Positions 48,271 through 58,798 of a stretch of 64,000 nucleotides of DNA are shown piece by piece. Location: the NCBI GenBank assembly GCA_033296885.1, contig MU863920.1, positions 1-64,000 on the forward strand, written 5' to 3'. Source of the stretch: Triangularia verruculosa. Taxonomy: Eukaryota > Ascomycota > Sordariomycetes > Sordariales > Podosporaceae. The position numbers and the translations under genes were made by a program. Within the stretch, counting starts at the first letter, position 1. Every line of letters begins with the position of its first letter. The notes beneath the pieces are model-generated. The model was not told the origin of the DNA. It ran no database searches and saw only the letters and a program-made list of their open reading frames with translations.

Positions 48271-49134
48271 CACGGCGGGATTTGATGGATTTGAGAGTTA
48301 AGTAGGGATGGGCGAAGGGTGTGAGGGGTGGAGGCGTGGTTATGGTGGAGAGGTGATGGTGGCGTTATTTTGGGCTGAAGCCTGTGTGTTGGGATGTGTG
48401 TGATAGTTGAATTGAGCATATTACACCTATCCCAAACAAGCATAACAGACGCCCAGTTGTTTCCATAAAGATCAGCTTGAAAATAGGGGTGGCTGTCCTG
48501 TCTGCCTGTCGAGACATCTATCGGTTGGAATATTTCCTCTATTATCCGCCACCGTCTTCGGCAAGAAGTCTCGGTTTTTGATGGCTTCTGGTGGCGTTTT
48601 ATGATTTTCCCATAAGCTTCACTTGAACTTGTACTGTAAAATAAGAGTCTTTTTGCAAAGCTCGGATGTAGCTGACTTGAAGCTAACTGCTTTATCCCCC
48701 CTTGGAAAGGCTTATTCTTTCTCAGAATCTTCATTGGGAAAATGAAATGAGGGGAGAAGTGATGATGCTAAGAGAGATGGGTGGGGCAGGAACAATGGGT
48801 TAGCACGCTAAAATTAATCGTTGATGGGAGAAGAGAAGAAAATAACTAGGCTCTATAAATGGCAAAGCCTAACAAGCCTCAAGACTGTCTTTCGAAGTGG
48901 ACGGAGGCAGACCGTATCATTACCTTTTTTTGGTAGCGGAAAAATGGCTTTTAAGCATCGTAAACTTTAGCCAGCCTCGACTCACAGATTTTTTACTTCT
49001 GCTATAAATCTCAGCGCCCTGCCAAAAAGTTTGCTTCTTCATCATATCACTTCACGACCTTAATTCACTCACGCAAAAGACGCAACATATTTCATTACGG
49101 ACATTACATATCCGCATTCTAATCAGCAATCATC
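48271..49134. other. intergenic region, promoter of the F-box-like gene
   Basis: 860 nt with no supported coding frame. The last 100 nt before the ATG at 49135 are a C/A-rich leader typical of fungal genes. Confidence 0.5.
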
Positions 49135-50864
49135 ATGGCGGCACCCAATACTCCCATTCCCGCTGGCAGGCCGGCTTTTCTATCTCGCCCTCCCGAGCTA
49201 TTCATGCTCATCGGCACCTTTCTCTCCAAGACCGACGCAGCCAACGCAGCCCTCACTTGCGTCGACCTTTACTATCTGTTCCGACCAGCAGTTTGGGAGG
49301 TCATCTGCGCTCGTGGCAATGCTGTTGACATGAACAACAGGCTGTCCAACCTCCTAAAAAGGGCCAGGAGCGAGCTTAAAGCGCTGGCGGAGGGGGCCCA
49401 TCCCTCCCGCCTATTTCTTCACGAAATCAGGTTAGTCTTTATTTGACGTCTTCACCCCAGCTGCGCCTTTACACGATAGAAAAGCAGTCAACAGCGCACG
49501 GAGACGCAGGTTGTCCGATTTAGCAGCGCCTAACACCAGCTCGCTCGAGTACTCGTCCGCATAGTCGATGTAGTCGAGCCCGCGAATGGGATCGAGTGAG
49601 CTGCCCTTGGGGTAGCCGCAAAGGTAAACCTGCTGCTCGTCGTCGATCCGGACGCCGAGGCCTTGAAGCTCGTTCTTTTGGGACTTATTCAAGGGCTCTC
49701 CGTCGGTGCGTATGAGGATGTATCCAGACCCGGAAGAGTCAGCCTTCTGGCTCGCAGTGGCTGTGTTCCAGCCCTTTCCGTTGATAACCACGTCTGAGAT
49801 CTCTGATTTGTGTAAAATGGGGGGTTTAGAGACGCATACTATCCCCTTATAAACGCTAACCTGATTTCATTAGAACCCTTGACCTCCGCCTCGAACCCCG
49901 CATGTCCAAGCCTGTCCACCTTGCCGACAATATCTATTCATTTTTGTCCCAAGCCGTCTACCTCAAGGACCTGACCATCGATCTGAGACACATGGACCGC
50001 CACCAAGTCACCAATCTCGATGACTTGCTCAGAAACAAGACGTCGGATTTCCTTCCCCATCTCAACAAACTCAGACTCATCAGCTCGGTGTATGACAACA
50101 ACAGCAAGTGTAAAAGGTCCCCAGAATCAATGATGTTAGGCCAATGGCGCATGACACACACCTTATGTAATGCGCTTGGCCCTCAAGTTACCGAGTTTGA
50201 ACTCATCGGAGGATGCGACCCCTTCAACGATGTCGTCTTTGAGGTAGCGATGATCACCTTGGGAAGGCGGAAGGCTGAATATGGCTCTTCCTTGAAGCGT
50301 TTACTCATTGGGAAAGCCTGCCCCAAGCCTTCTGACTGGCTGTATCTCTGTATTGGGCCTCGTAAAGTACTCGACGAATACATCAAAAAGGATCACGCGG
50401 ACTCCATCGAGTGGTTCGCAATACTGAATGACTCCAAATACAGGCCACCTGGCGGATATGAGGCCTGGAATACAGCCCAAGATGCTGTCGCTTGCCTCAC
50501 TGAGTCCCTCTCCGGCATGCCTCGCCTCAGTCGCGTTGCCTTCCCGCTCGTGGACTTTCCTGTCCTTGCACGCTCCGAGATGGATGATTCGGGTGTACCT
50601 AGACTCTACGGGAACTGTGCGGAGAACTTTGACATTGAGGCCGTGGACGAGGCTATGGAGTATGTTACACGAGGCGTTATGGAGGGAGTCCCTCACCTCG
50701 AACGTGTGGCCTTTTGGTCGCTGACGCAAGAGCGGGGAGTTGAAGCTGTGCGTGAAGGGGAGGAGATCCATCTGGAGTTTCATGATGTTGAGGATGATTG
50801 GTGGATGCCTGGACCTCGCGGGGAAGAGCAATGGCCGATGGGGATCTGGGGGTATAGATTTTGA
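49135..50864 (+). CDS. F-box-like protein, function unknown
   Basis: Two exons, 49135..49430 and 49874..50864, give 428 residues. The N-terminus is F-box-like (FLSRPPELFMLIGTFLSKTD, then AALTCVDLYYLFRPAVWEVI), the pattern of fungal F-box proteins that recruit targets to an SCF ubiquitin ligase. The rest alternates short hydrophobic strands and helices (YLKDLTIDLRHM, HLNKLRLISSVY, RLSRVAFPLVDF, HLERVAFWSL), suggesting degenerate leucine-rich repeats. The C-terminus is acidic (EIHLEFHDVEDDWW). The intron is 443 nt (GTTAGT, CGCTAACC, TCATTAG) and rejoins HEIRTLDLRLEPRM in phase. It contains an antisense frame described at 49432-49791. SCF membership is a family inference; the F-box match is moderate. 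Confidence 0.75.
49432..49791 (-). pseudogene. protease-propeptide-like fragment nested antisense in an intron
   Basis: The intron of the F-box-like gene is almost filled by a minus-strand frame of 119 codons that stays open upstream to about 49845. Its sequence is strongly protein-like: SGSGYILIRTDGEPLNKSQK, LGVRIDDEQQVYLCGYPKGS, LDPIRGLDYIDYADEYSSEL. This pattern (YILI...L...QK..L..LGV....V....YLC.Y....L.PIR.L....YA..Y) is what I associate with the propeptide-like N-terminal region of fungal subtilisin-family proteases. No ATG heads the frame and no catalytic domain follows; it stops at 49432, right at the host donor site. It is most likely an inserted gene fragment rather than a working gene. 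The family call is tentative; the coding character is clear. Confidence 0.55.
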
Positions 50865-51743
50865 GATGTCCTTCGGAATGGCAGGTACCTAACCATACCT
50901 GGTGCGAAGGAATAGCGTTGTCCAGGTTGTAAATTGTTAAGTGTAAATACAAAGACACCACTGTGGATAGGTAATGTTAAGGGCTATGGTCTATTGGTGA
51001 TTTCATAAACATAGCGCCTGGTATGGCTCTGGTGCGTTCTTCCATTCAAGAGCGATCAAGATTGACAGACCCCCACCCCTAGTAGAAAATATGAGAAACA
51101 CACTCCAAGTCCTTATCGCGGCTTGCTCATACGATTGTGTATGCCAACCTGGCATGCATTGCATAAAACAGATATGATGTTCTAGCTGATATTCCTCTGA
51201 AAGCATGCCATGACGAGGCCGGTTGTTGTAACTAGGCCCTTTGCTATGCCGACTTCTGATCGTCTGTGCTTTCCGATAGAGGCCGTAAGGCATTGAATGA
51301 ACAGGTATCCTGCAGTGACACCGGACCGGAGATCGGCAAGAAGCTTCAAGGCTTCAGCAATATCGAAAGCCTCCTGAAAAATATTTGTTTCCGCATGGCG
51401 CAGGCGCCGGAGTGTCCCTCATCCGCATACCTAGGTACCAATGGTTGGCATGGTCTCAATGCTGGTAGATGGCATCATCGGGTTTCGGGATGCGCTAGGT
51501 TGAAGAACGATTGCGCCATGGCTGCCCGCCAAAGCTCGAATCGGTATCGGGCTCAAGAGCAAAAAAGATTGTTCTTCGCTATCATGTCTTCGGCTAGTTG
51601 ATATTGAGCAACTTGGAATGGAGACCTCGGTTGCCTGAAGAAGGTGGCAGTGCATTATCTCTGGCTGCGCCTAATGAGATACAGCTTGAGGGAAATCGAT
51701 CCTTCGACATCTTCCCAAAGCTACGGATGCTATTTGGCAGCTC
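50865..51743. other. intergenic region between convergent genes
   Basis: 880 nt separating the 3' ends of the F-box-like gene and the membrane zinc-finger gene. Several 60-110-codon frames overlap on both strands and none has a recognisable motif. Confidence 0.5.
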
Positions 51744-53564
51744 CTAATAAATAGGGAACCAGGAGCTTCCTTTCTCTTTATCTGCTTCTTTCTTTGGTTT
51801 TGCACCAAGAAAACGTGCCTTATTAGCATCTTCAAGCCGACGCAATGTTAACCAATAATCTTCGAGAGCAACACTGTGAACATCCCTCTTCACCAAAGCA
51901 TCGCTATTTACCAAAGCACCACTTTTTACCAAAGCATCACTCTTTACCGGCCGATCGCCAACAAGCTCGAGTAGTGCACAGAAGGCAGTGTGGGAACCTA
52001 GGTCATCTTTGTTTCTGTCGATCTTCCGGCATTTCAGGACCTTCTTCCGGTCCAGAGGGAGTAACCATGTTGAGCCAGTCGACTCATTAACTCTTGCCAC
52101 AATCTTGCGAGCCTCTCCAGTCTTCTTGGTCTCGAACACAAAGAAGACCATATCCATTTGTTCTTCTTTGAAGGTCCCTCCGCGGGCGGCTTCGATAAAT
52201 AATCCCCCGTGACTCTTCCTGTCAACCTCCTGTTCAAGAAACATATAGGCTGAGATCTCTTCCTTTAAATTTCTCAACGCTGCAGCGTCAACTACACATC
52301 TGAGCTGCTTTTCGCACTGGTGACAGAAGTCAGGACCTGCCAAGGAGCACCTGATGTTAAGAGGAAACGGCGCTTTTGCTTGCATTGTCGGATTGACAGC
52401 AAATCCCAGCTCGCACTCCCAACACCACACGGGCGTGTGGATATAGCTGTGTCCCTCTAGCTCCTCTTCGGTCCTGAAACGTGCAAAGCATCTCTGGCAT
52501 GCATAAGGCCGCTCTCTGAGCACACTCTCCAAAGGTAAAGTGTTCTGAGACGGTGAAGTCTTTATGGGTGGTGATGCCTCAGTCCCTTTGCGAACTGTTG
52601 ATCCTTTTCTGGCAGTTAATCTCTTCCGTGGAAGCCTTTCGTGCGATGTTGATAAACCAGAGCCAGCCGTTATCATGATCGAAGGGGCGCTAAAGTCAAA
52701 ATCTGTTTCCACTCCACTGCCAAAGACGACTCGGCGTGTGGCCGCTGTTTGCGAATGCGAAGGCATGCCAACGTCAACACCAGAATTGGTTCCGTTGGTT
52801 GTCATGGTCACAGTCCTAGGATCCTCTCTAGCAGTGACAAGTAAACCAACCGGACGTTGATGTTCATGAGCGATATAGCGTAGTCGTCCCCGGAAGTTCC
52901 TGCCAAGCGTAGTTCTGAGACTCACCCACAGAGTCACAGCAAGAGGGAATCCCAGGAGAACGAGGGTTGAGCCAGGGAAAGTTTCCACCTTCTGGCGCAC
53001 AACCTGTTGCAACATCCGCGCTTTCAATCTGATCCAGGAGATTGGCGGTGGGCCAAGAGGTGAACTTTGAGCCTTGGTGCAGCCAGCATCCAGATTCTCG
53101 GTCTATATTACGTGTCAGCTCTGCCCAATGTCTCATATGGAATCTCACCGCACCTCCCTGTTGGATAAGGAAAGACGACTTACGGCTTGACAATACTCTA
53201 TAAAGTCTTTCTTCGCCGTCCACTCCGCTATTTTCACGGCCTTCCGGCTATCTTCCATCGCGTGGATGGCAGACCATATTCCGATGCAAGCGATGATGAA
53301 GCCACCTGTTGTGACAAATACCTTACTCGCCTTCGTGATGACTCCGATATGCTTGTGCAAGTATCGTCTCAAGTCCTCAATCAGGCAGCATCCCATGATC
53401 CAACTTGCAGCAATGATGGACCCGAGTGTTCTCACATGTTTGGGCGATGATGTTGCTGGTGTGTCAATGTTAAAGGCCGCGGGACTGTTCATTCTCGGAT
53501 GCACAGGAGACACAGATTGATGAATCCTCCCATTTGCCCGATCTGGTAGTGAATGATCCGTCAT
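51744..53564 (-). CDS. membrane protein with a C2H2 zinc finger, function unknown
   Basis: Two exons, 53564..53184 and 53102..51744, give 579 residues. The 81-nt intron (GTAAGT, ACGTAATATAG) keeps phase 0 and joins KDFIEYCQA to TENLDAGCTKAQSS. Hydrophobic helices occur at about residues 50-65 (GSIIAASWIMGCCLI), 85-105 (VFVTTGGFIIACIGIWSAIH) and 165-185 (STLVLLGFPLAVTLWVSL). After a Ser/Thr-rich linker comes a real C2H2 finger (CQRCFARFRTEEELEGHSYIH) followed by further Cys pairs (CWEC, CHQC). A folded-looking region (DMVFFVFETKKTGEARKIVA) precedes three 6-residue repeats (VKSDAL, VKSGAL, VNSDAL; DNA repeat of 18 bp at about 51892-51945). The combination is unusual and I know no named family. 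Possibly a membrane-tethered regulator; that is a guess. Confidence 0.78.
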
Positions 53565-53948
53565 GCTGCCAGTGTATTCATGTCCAGACTCGAGACATCG
53601 AATAGGTAACCTCCAGATTGCTAGGAGTGCGACAATATGATGATGAGAAAGTTCAGCAGATGAGAAAGTTCAGCAGATGAGAAAGTTCAGCAGATGAGAA
53701 AGTTCGGCAGATGAGAAAGTTCAGCAGTCGAGAGTTCGGTGAGAATTGAAGAGCTTCGAAGAGGAGGCTGTACCAGGCACTCATCCAATCATGTCTAACG
53801 AGGCGCAGACATCAGTGGCTTGCATGCTGCCACGTGAGTTTGTTGTCAGAGCCAGGGCATTCTTGACCATCTCTAAGTATCCTGTTGTCTCTGGCCGAAT
53901 CAAGTCCTGATCTAACTCAAACACAAATAGCACAAATTGAAGCAGATA
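53565..53948. promoter_or_regulatory. promoter region of the membrane zinc-finger gene
   Basis: 384 nt between the start of the membrane zinc-finger gene and the stop of the TIM-like gene, both on the minus strand. It contains the 17-bp tandem repeats listed separately. Confidence 0.5.
53642..53726. repeat. five tandem copies of a 17-bp unit with heat-shock-element-like core
   Basis: The unit GATGAGAAAGTTCAGCA is repeated five times without spacers; copy four has one change (TTCGG). It lies 78-162 bp upstream of the start codon at 53564. Each copy contains GAAAGTTC, an inverted nGAAnnTTCn pair like the half of a heat-shock element. Confidence 0.9.
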
Positions 53949-54869
53949 TCACCCTTCAGCACCAGGTCCACCAAGTCCCCCAACCTCCCTGACCATCTTT
54001 ACAAACTCACCCGCATCATGCCCAAACCTCCCCAAAAACAATCCATCAACCTCTCCTCCAAGCCTCTCCCACAAACCCCGTCCCGCCGCACCCCCATATA
54101 TAACCCTAACTCGATCCCCCCTATCCCTCACCCCCTTCCAGCCTCTCAACCCCCTAACCACCCCCTTAACATGTTCCACACCCGCCGGCTCACTCGCACC
54201 AATAGCCCAAACCGGCTCATAAGCCAACACCACCTCCGCCTCATCCCCTATCCCCTCCAGCACCACCCTCACCTGCTTGATAACCTCCTCCACCGCCCTC
54301 TCAACCCCCCCATCATTCCTCAGCTCACCAACACAAATCAACGGAACCATCCCATTCCTCACCACCCCCCTAACCTTCTCATTCACCCTGCCATCTGTCT
54401 CCCCAAACAGCCTCTTCCTCTCCGCATGCCCCAGTTCCACCAACCTGACCCCTACTTCCGCCAAAACAGCCGGCGACACTTCACCTGTAAAAGGTCCGTA
54501 ATCTTCACTATAACAATCCTGCGCCCCAACCAGCACCCTCCCCGCCATCGACCCCTCAGGCGCAGACCTCACCGCCGCAATAACAGAAGTGATCGTGACA
54601 AAATCCGGTATGACAAACACATCAACATCATCCAGGGTTAGGGTCGAAGACGACAGCAACCCAACAACCCCCCGGATGAACGCTTCCGTCCGGGCGGCGG
54701 AAAAATACATCTTTGTGGATACCCCGATCAGACGACGCCTCCTTCTCGTCCCCCGGGATGTACTATCCTCCCGTTTTGCCGGAGACGGCGCCATCGCCGA
54801 AGTGAAGCCGCCGCCGCCGCCGCCGGGCGGAGGGGGGGAAGTGGGGTCTTCTTGTCCGGTCGAGACCAT
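53949..54869 (-). CDS. triosephosphate isomerase homologue, probable L-erythrulose-1-phosphate isomerase
   Basis: A single-exon frame of 306 residues. After a Pro/Gly-rich leader (poly-Gly at 16-21) the TIM barrel starts at about residue 46. Catalytic Lys53 (GVSTKMYF), His148 (ELGHAERKRLFGE) and Glu218 (LAYEPVWAIG) and the phosphate loop (IYGGAAGRGLW, then GLFLGRFG) are present. Glycolytic enzymes have a GNWKMN start; here it is STKMY, losing the Asn, as in the paralogues that isomerise L-erythrulose 1-phosphate (bacterial EryH/LerI, Yarrowia Eyi1). The neighbouring RpiB and kinase genes support that role over glycolysis. The Met at residue 26 (MAPSPAKRED) is an alternative start that would drop the Gly-rich leader. 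Substrate assignment is inferred. Confidence 0.85.
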   Translation of the reverse strand: MVSTGQEDPTSPPPPGGGGGGFTSAMAPSPAKREDSTSRGTRRRRRLIGVSTKMYFSAARTEAFIRGVVGLLSSSTLTLDDVDVFVIPDFVTITSVIAAVRSAPEGSMAGRVLVGAQDCYSEDYGPFTGEVSPAVLAEVGVRLVELGHAERKRLFGETDGRVNEKVRGVVRNGMVPLICVGELRNDGGVERAVEEVIKQVRVVLEGIGDEAEVVLAYEPVWAIGASEPAGVEHVKGVVRGLRGWKGVRDRGDRVRVIYGGAAGRGLWERLGGEVDGLFLGRFGHDAGEFVKMVREVGGLGGPGAEG

Positions 54870-55558
54870 CGCCGCCAGCGTTGAGGAAAAAGGTGCAAAA
54901 AAAAAAAGAAGAACAAGGGTGTCCGATTTCGGTTGCTGTAAAGGTAATTAATTGCCTCGGGGAAATACAATCAGGAAATTAACCGGGAACACTACCGCTT
55001 TTTAGCACCATCATGTCAAATCGTCACCGGCGTGACGCGGTCCATCCGACATCTCGCACGCTGCAAAGCGGGAGGTCCCACAGGTCAGCATCGTCGATCG
55101 GTTGCTAGTGTCACTAATATGCTTGGAAAACTTTAGCTCAGTCCATCCACTTGGTGCACTGTAGCCCCCTGTAGCTTCAACGCCAGCGATTTACCCGCCC
55201 CCGGAAAATAATAGCGGGGTCCCAATGACAGGATAACAATAGCAGCGTCCAACGATAAGCCCTAAAGTTCGCTGAAACTGGAGCTCGAGCTGCCTGATAA
55301 GGGTCGGTCAGCCGAGGGTTGTGTTCTTGGCCCCCAGAGTGTGGATAATCTGGTCAAGCAAAAGAAGCCGAAAGATTGACAAATGGGGCAACTTGAAGCT
55401 TGTATTCTGCGCTGGACCCTCTTCAAGAAGGATCTGGACCAAAGTGGCGCCTCTAAGACAAAATGCTCGGATTACCCTTTTGGGAGAATCCCGAATATCT
55501 GTCGTCTCTGTTGGACTGTTGCTTGCCATTCCCGCATATTCTCGCCGGCTGTCCATGG
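54870..55558. other. intergenic region, promoter of the TIM-like gene
   Basis: 690 nt between the RpiB stop and the TIM-like start (both minus strand). It holds an A-rich run at 54897-54910 just upstream of the TIM-like ATG. The short frames here are overlaps of the RpiB 3' end; no separate gene is supported. Confidence 0.5.
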
Positions 55559-56124
55559 CTAGCAACCCTTGACCTCCTCCGTTGCCCCCGAAAGACCATG
55601 TTCCCCCTCCTCGTATTCATGAATAGCAGCCACCTTGGCAGCACTGGCACTCTTCTCGTCAAAGACATATCCCAGCCACTCCTTTGCGAGCCTTCTCGCG
55701 AGCTCCAATCCTACCACCCGCTCTCCCATGCATAGCACTTGGGCATTGTTGCTGAGCACTGCTCTCTCGACCGAGAAACTGTCGTGTGCTGTGACTGCTC
55801 TGATCCCCTTGATCTTATTGGCGGCAATGGCAACGCCGAGGCCAGTGCCACAGATCAACAACGCCCGGTCAACCTCCCCTGAGGCCACGAGTTTGGCGGC
55901 AGCTACGGCGATATGTGGGTATGCTGTCTTATCATCCTTGCCCGTGGCACCGACGTCGACGACCGAAATGACACGAGAATCCGCCGCAAAGTCTTCTTTG
56001 ATTTTGTTCTTGTAGCTTACGCCGGCATCCTGTTGTAAATCAAATGGTTAGGACTTGATATCAAGGCAATAGACAGGGCACTAACATCGCAGCCAACGGC
56101 TATCTTCCACTGTGGTGAGCTCAT
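55559..56124 (-). CDS. RpiB/LacAB-type sugar-phosphate isomerase, probable D-erythrulose-4-phosphate isomerase
   Basis: Two exons, 56124..56086 and 56029..55559, give 169 residues; the 56-nt intron (GTTAGT, CTAAC, AACAG) splits the hallmark motif, rejoining KIAVGCD to DAGVSYKNKI. The catalytic cysteine (C73) lies in LLICGTGLGVAIAANKIKGI, followed by AVTAHDSFSVERAVLSNNAQ and the helix GLELARRLAKEWLGY, all standard RpiB features. The family interconverts aldose and ketose phosphates (ribose-5-P, allose-6-P). In erythritol clusters (bacterial EryI, Yarrowia Eyi2) it converts D-erythrulose-4-P to D-erythrose-4-P. The ATG at 56124 (good context, family-length start) is preferred over the in-frame ATG at 56211. 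It is divergent from the kinase gene across 543 bp. Confidence 0.92.
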
Positions 56125-56667
56125 GTTGTCTCTGGTTGTTGGGTGTCGTTGACGTTGACGAAGTTCGATCAGCCGCTCCTTGTTGCTCGCCAAAGTAGTA
56201 ATGTAGTCCATAAGAATAGCTTGACATTGCCATCAAGTGGGAACTCGGCAATTGCCATTTATCCACGCCGCCTTTCCATTCCGGGTATTCCGCCTGCGTC
56301 CTAGACGCACCAGACTACCACCCGGGTTTAAAGGCTGCATGGGGGGAGGGGGAATCACTGCACCATTGCCCCTCTCCCGTACACCCCTGAACGCCCCGCA
56401 AACCGGCAAGTGGCCCATCATGAGGCGATCATTGAGGGACATGTGCTACCCGCTCGGCAAGGATCAAGGGGGTGTGAGTTATCCCGGTGGTGATTTCCAG
56501 ATGGGATTGGATGTGCAGGTCTGGCCTCTGAACCCCACGCCGCGTCAGGTTTCCTCGGTGTTGTGCCTAGGGGTTGACTTGAAATATTGTGTCACTGTCC
56601 ATTGCTCACTGCTCGACCTGGATTCCGAGTCCAACGAACTTCCACACACCATATTCACATAATCAAC
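56125..56667. promoter_or_regulatory. divergent promoter region (RpiB / DAK-family kinase)
   Basis: 543 bp separate the divergent starts of the RpiB and kinase genes, so one shared control region can co-regulate both. A C-run-rich segment (CCCTCTCCC, CCCCAC) lies in the middle. No specific operator is recognised. Confidence 0.6.
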
Positions 56668-58443
56668 ATGTCCAAACGACATCTGTTTTCGTCACTCGAG
56701 GGCCTTGTCCCGAAAGCTCTTCGAGGTATTGTTGCCAGCAACCCACGACTCAACCTCGACGAGACCAACCGAGTTGTCTTCGACCCCGAATCCCCCAAGT
56801 CAATCGTCAGCATCATCAGCGGTGGCGGTTCCGGCCATGAGCCTGCGTGGTCCGGATATGTAGGAACCAACATGCTTGCCGCCGCTGTTGGTGGCGATGT
56901 CTTCGCCTCTCCAAGCACCAAACAGATCCTCGCTGCCGTTGAGGCGGTACCATCAGACAAGGGAATACTCCTGGTGATCACCAACTACACAGGCGACTGC
57001 CTTCACTTTGGCTTAGCAGCTGAGAAGACCAAGGCAAAGGGAAACCCATGTCGGATGCTCATCTGCGGTGACGATGTTTCTATTGGAAAGCAGGGCTCGC
57101 TTGTTGGCCGCCGAGGGCTGGCTGCCCAAGTAGGCGTGCTCAAGGTGCTGGGCGCCGCAGCTGCGGAGGGTCTTTCGCTTGACGAGCTATTTGACCTCGG
57201 CACTGCCGTCAACGGCCAAATCGTGAGCATCGCTGCCACTCTGGACCATTGCCATGTTCCCGGCCGAACGGAACATGGAGCTGTCGACCCCGATACCGTG
57301 GAGATCGGCACTGGACCACACAATGAGCCTGGCTACAGAAAGCTATCACCTGCTCCCTCTGCGGAAGGATTGGTAAAGGAGATGTTAAAGTACTGCCTTG
57401 ATGAGACCGATCCGGTCAGGGGTTACGTCAACTTCCAACCCGGAGACGAGACTGTGCTGCTGGTCAGCAACTTCGGTGGCATGTCAAATCTGGAGATGGG
57501 CGGCCTTGTTGACGAGCTCCTTCAACAACTCCTAGCCGACTGGAAGATTGAGCCGGTCCGAGTTTATGCCGGTTGCATAGAGACTTCGTTGAATGCACCA
57601 GCATTTTCTGTTTCGGTGATCAACCTCTCAGGGGTAGCAAGAACCAGTACTCATTCGCTAGACCAGCTCAAGGGATTCCTCGACCTCAAGACAGATACGG
57701 CCTGGGAGGCGGTTGCCGGGTCCCAGAAGCAACGACGTCCAAGAGCCGATCAGCTTGTGAAGCCGCCTGTCGAAGAGCGGAGGGTTATCGATGATGCCAA
57801 GGACCTCAGGATCGACCCTGAACTCCTGGAGAGAATGCTCCGCCGTGCTTGTGGGGACCTCATCAAAGCCGAGCCTGACCTCACACGGTGGGATACCATC
57901 ATGGGTGACGGTGACTGCGGTTTGACACTTGAAACTGGTGCCAAGGCACTGTTGGAGGCTGTTGATGGATCTCACAAGATTGCTTCCAAGGGATCGGTAG
58001 TGGAGGTTCTGACTGAACTGGAGGAGATCCTAGAGGGCAAGATGGGAGGAACACTGGGTGGCATCCTCGGCATCTTCTTTGTGTCTATGCGGACATCACT
58101 GCAGGAGAACATCGAGTTAGCAAAGACGGAAGGGTTGGTGTCACTCTGGTCAAAGGCTCTCTCACATGCCATCCACCATCTCGAGCAGTACACACCGGCC
58201 AAGGTCGGTGATCGCACTGTCATGGACACATTGATCCCATTCGTGGAAGCTATGGCAACGACCAAGAGCTTCGATGAGGCCGTAGCAGCCGCGGTAAAGG
58301 GATCTGAGAACACGAAGAAATTGAAGGCGAGACTTGGGAGGGCGACGTATGTAGGTACAGGGACAGATGGGAAAGAGTTGCCTCCGGATCCGGGTGCCTG
58401 GGGTGCCATGGTTGTGATTCAGGGACTACTCGCAGCTATTTGA
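56668..58443 (+). CDS. dihydroxyacetone-kinase-family kinase, probable L-erythrulose kinase
   Basis: A single-exon frame of 591 residues, the usual length of ATP-dependent fused DAK enzymes. The K domain shows ISGGGSGHEPAWSGYVG, VITNYTGDCLHFGLAAE and the substrate-site histidine region TLDHCHVPGRTEHG (H194/H196). The L (ATP) domain shows RWDTIMGDGDCGLTLETG with the Mg-binding Asp residues (D414, D416) and GGTLGGILGIFF. DAK enzymes phosphorylate dihydroxyacetone and related ketoses. Yarrowia Eyk1 and mycobacterial LerK, in the same family, phosphorylate L-erythrulose. Location beside TIM-like and RpiB genes favours a C4 ketose substrate, but dihydroxyacetone remains possible. The ATG at 56668 follows an A/C-rich leader and matches the family N-terminus (KHLFSS-like). 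Confidence 0.92.
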   Translation: MSKRHLFSSLEGLVPKALRGIVASNPRLNLDETNRVVFDPESPKSIVSIISGGGSGHEPAWSGYVGTNMLAAAVGGDVFASPSTKQILAAVEAVPSDKGILLVITNYTGDCLHFGLAAEKTKAKGNPCRMLICGDDVSIGKQGSLVGRRGLAAQVGVLKVLGAAAAEGLSLDELFDLGTAVNGQIVSIAATLDHCHVPGRTEHGAVDPDTVEIGTGPHNEPGYRKLSPAPSAEGLVKEMLKYCLDETDPVRGYVNFQPGDETVLLVSNFGGMSNLEMGGLVDELLQQLLADWKIEPVRVYAGCIETSLNAPAFSVSVINLSGVARTSTHSLDQLKGFLDLKTDTAWEAVAGSQKQRRPRADQLVKPPVEERRVIDDAKDLRIDPELLERMLRRACGDLIKAEPDLTRWDTIMGDGDCGLTLETGAKALLEAVDGSHKIASKGSVVEVLTELEEILEGKMGGTLGGILGIFFVSMRTSLQENIELAKTEGLVSLWSKALSHAIHHLEQYTPAKVGDRTVMDTLIPFVEAMATTKSFDEAVAAAVKGSENTKKLKARLGRATYVGTGTDGKELPPDPGAWGAMVVIQGLLAAI

Positions 58444-58798
58444 GGGATCGTTGCATTCATAGTTTTGAGTTTAAGGAACCATATCAGATAGGATAGTAGC
58501 ATATCAGTAATTGAGAACAGCATTCGCCTTCATCAATATCATGGCTGTGACATGGTGTCGCTCCTTCCCTTTCATCGGGAACCCCGCCTTCCAGATATGC
58601 CAGCAGGCACCATCCATCCCATAGGTTCCGGTTGTGAAATGGCAAGAACAAGCTGAAAGCCTTGGGAAGGAACAGAACAAACTGGGGCTCAAAATAAGTC
58701 CGAGCAATTTCCTAAAAAGATCTACCTAACGCCTCATGGAAAGCCCAAAGGAAAGACCCAAGAAACTGCCTATCTACCTAACTTTTATTTATTTTTTC
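58444..58798. other. spacer between convergent kinase and dehydrogenase genes
   Basis: 355 nt containing both 3' untranslated regions. No coding frame or repeat is supported. Confidence 0.6.

Noticed and set aside
52864..53223. Alternative minus-strand frame (119 codons) overlapping the membrane zinc-finger gene
   Set aside because: The splice from 53184 to 53102 in phase 0 leads into the long frame instead and gives one continuous protein.
53937..54641. 234-codon Pro-rich plus-strand frame
   Set aside because: It is the antisense shadow of the GC-rich TIM-like gene.
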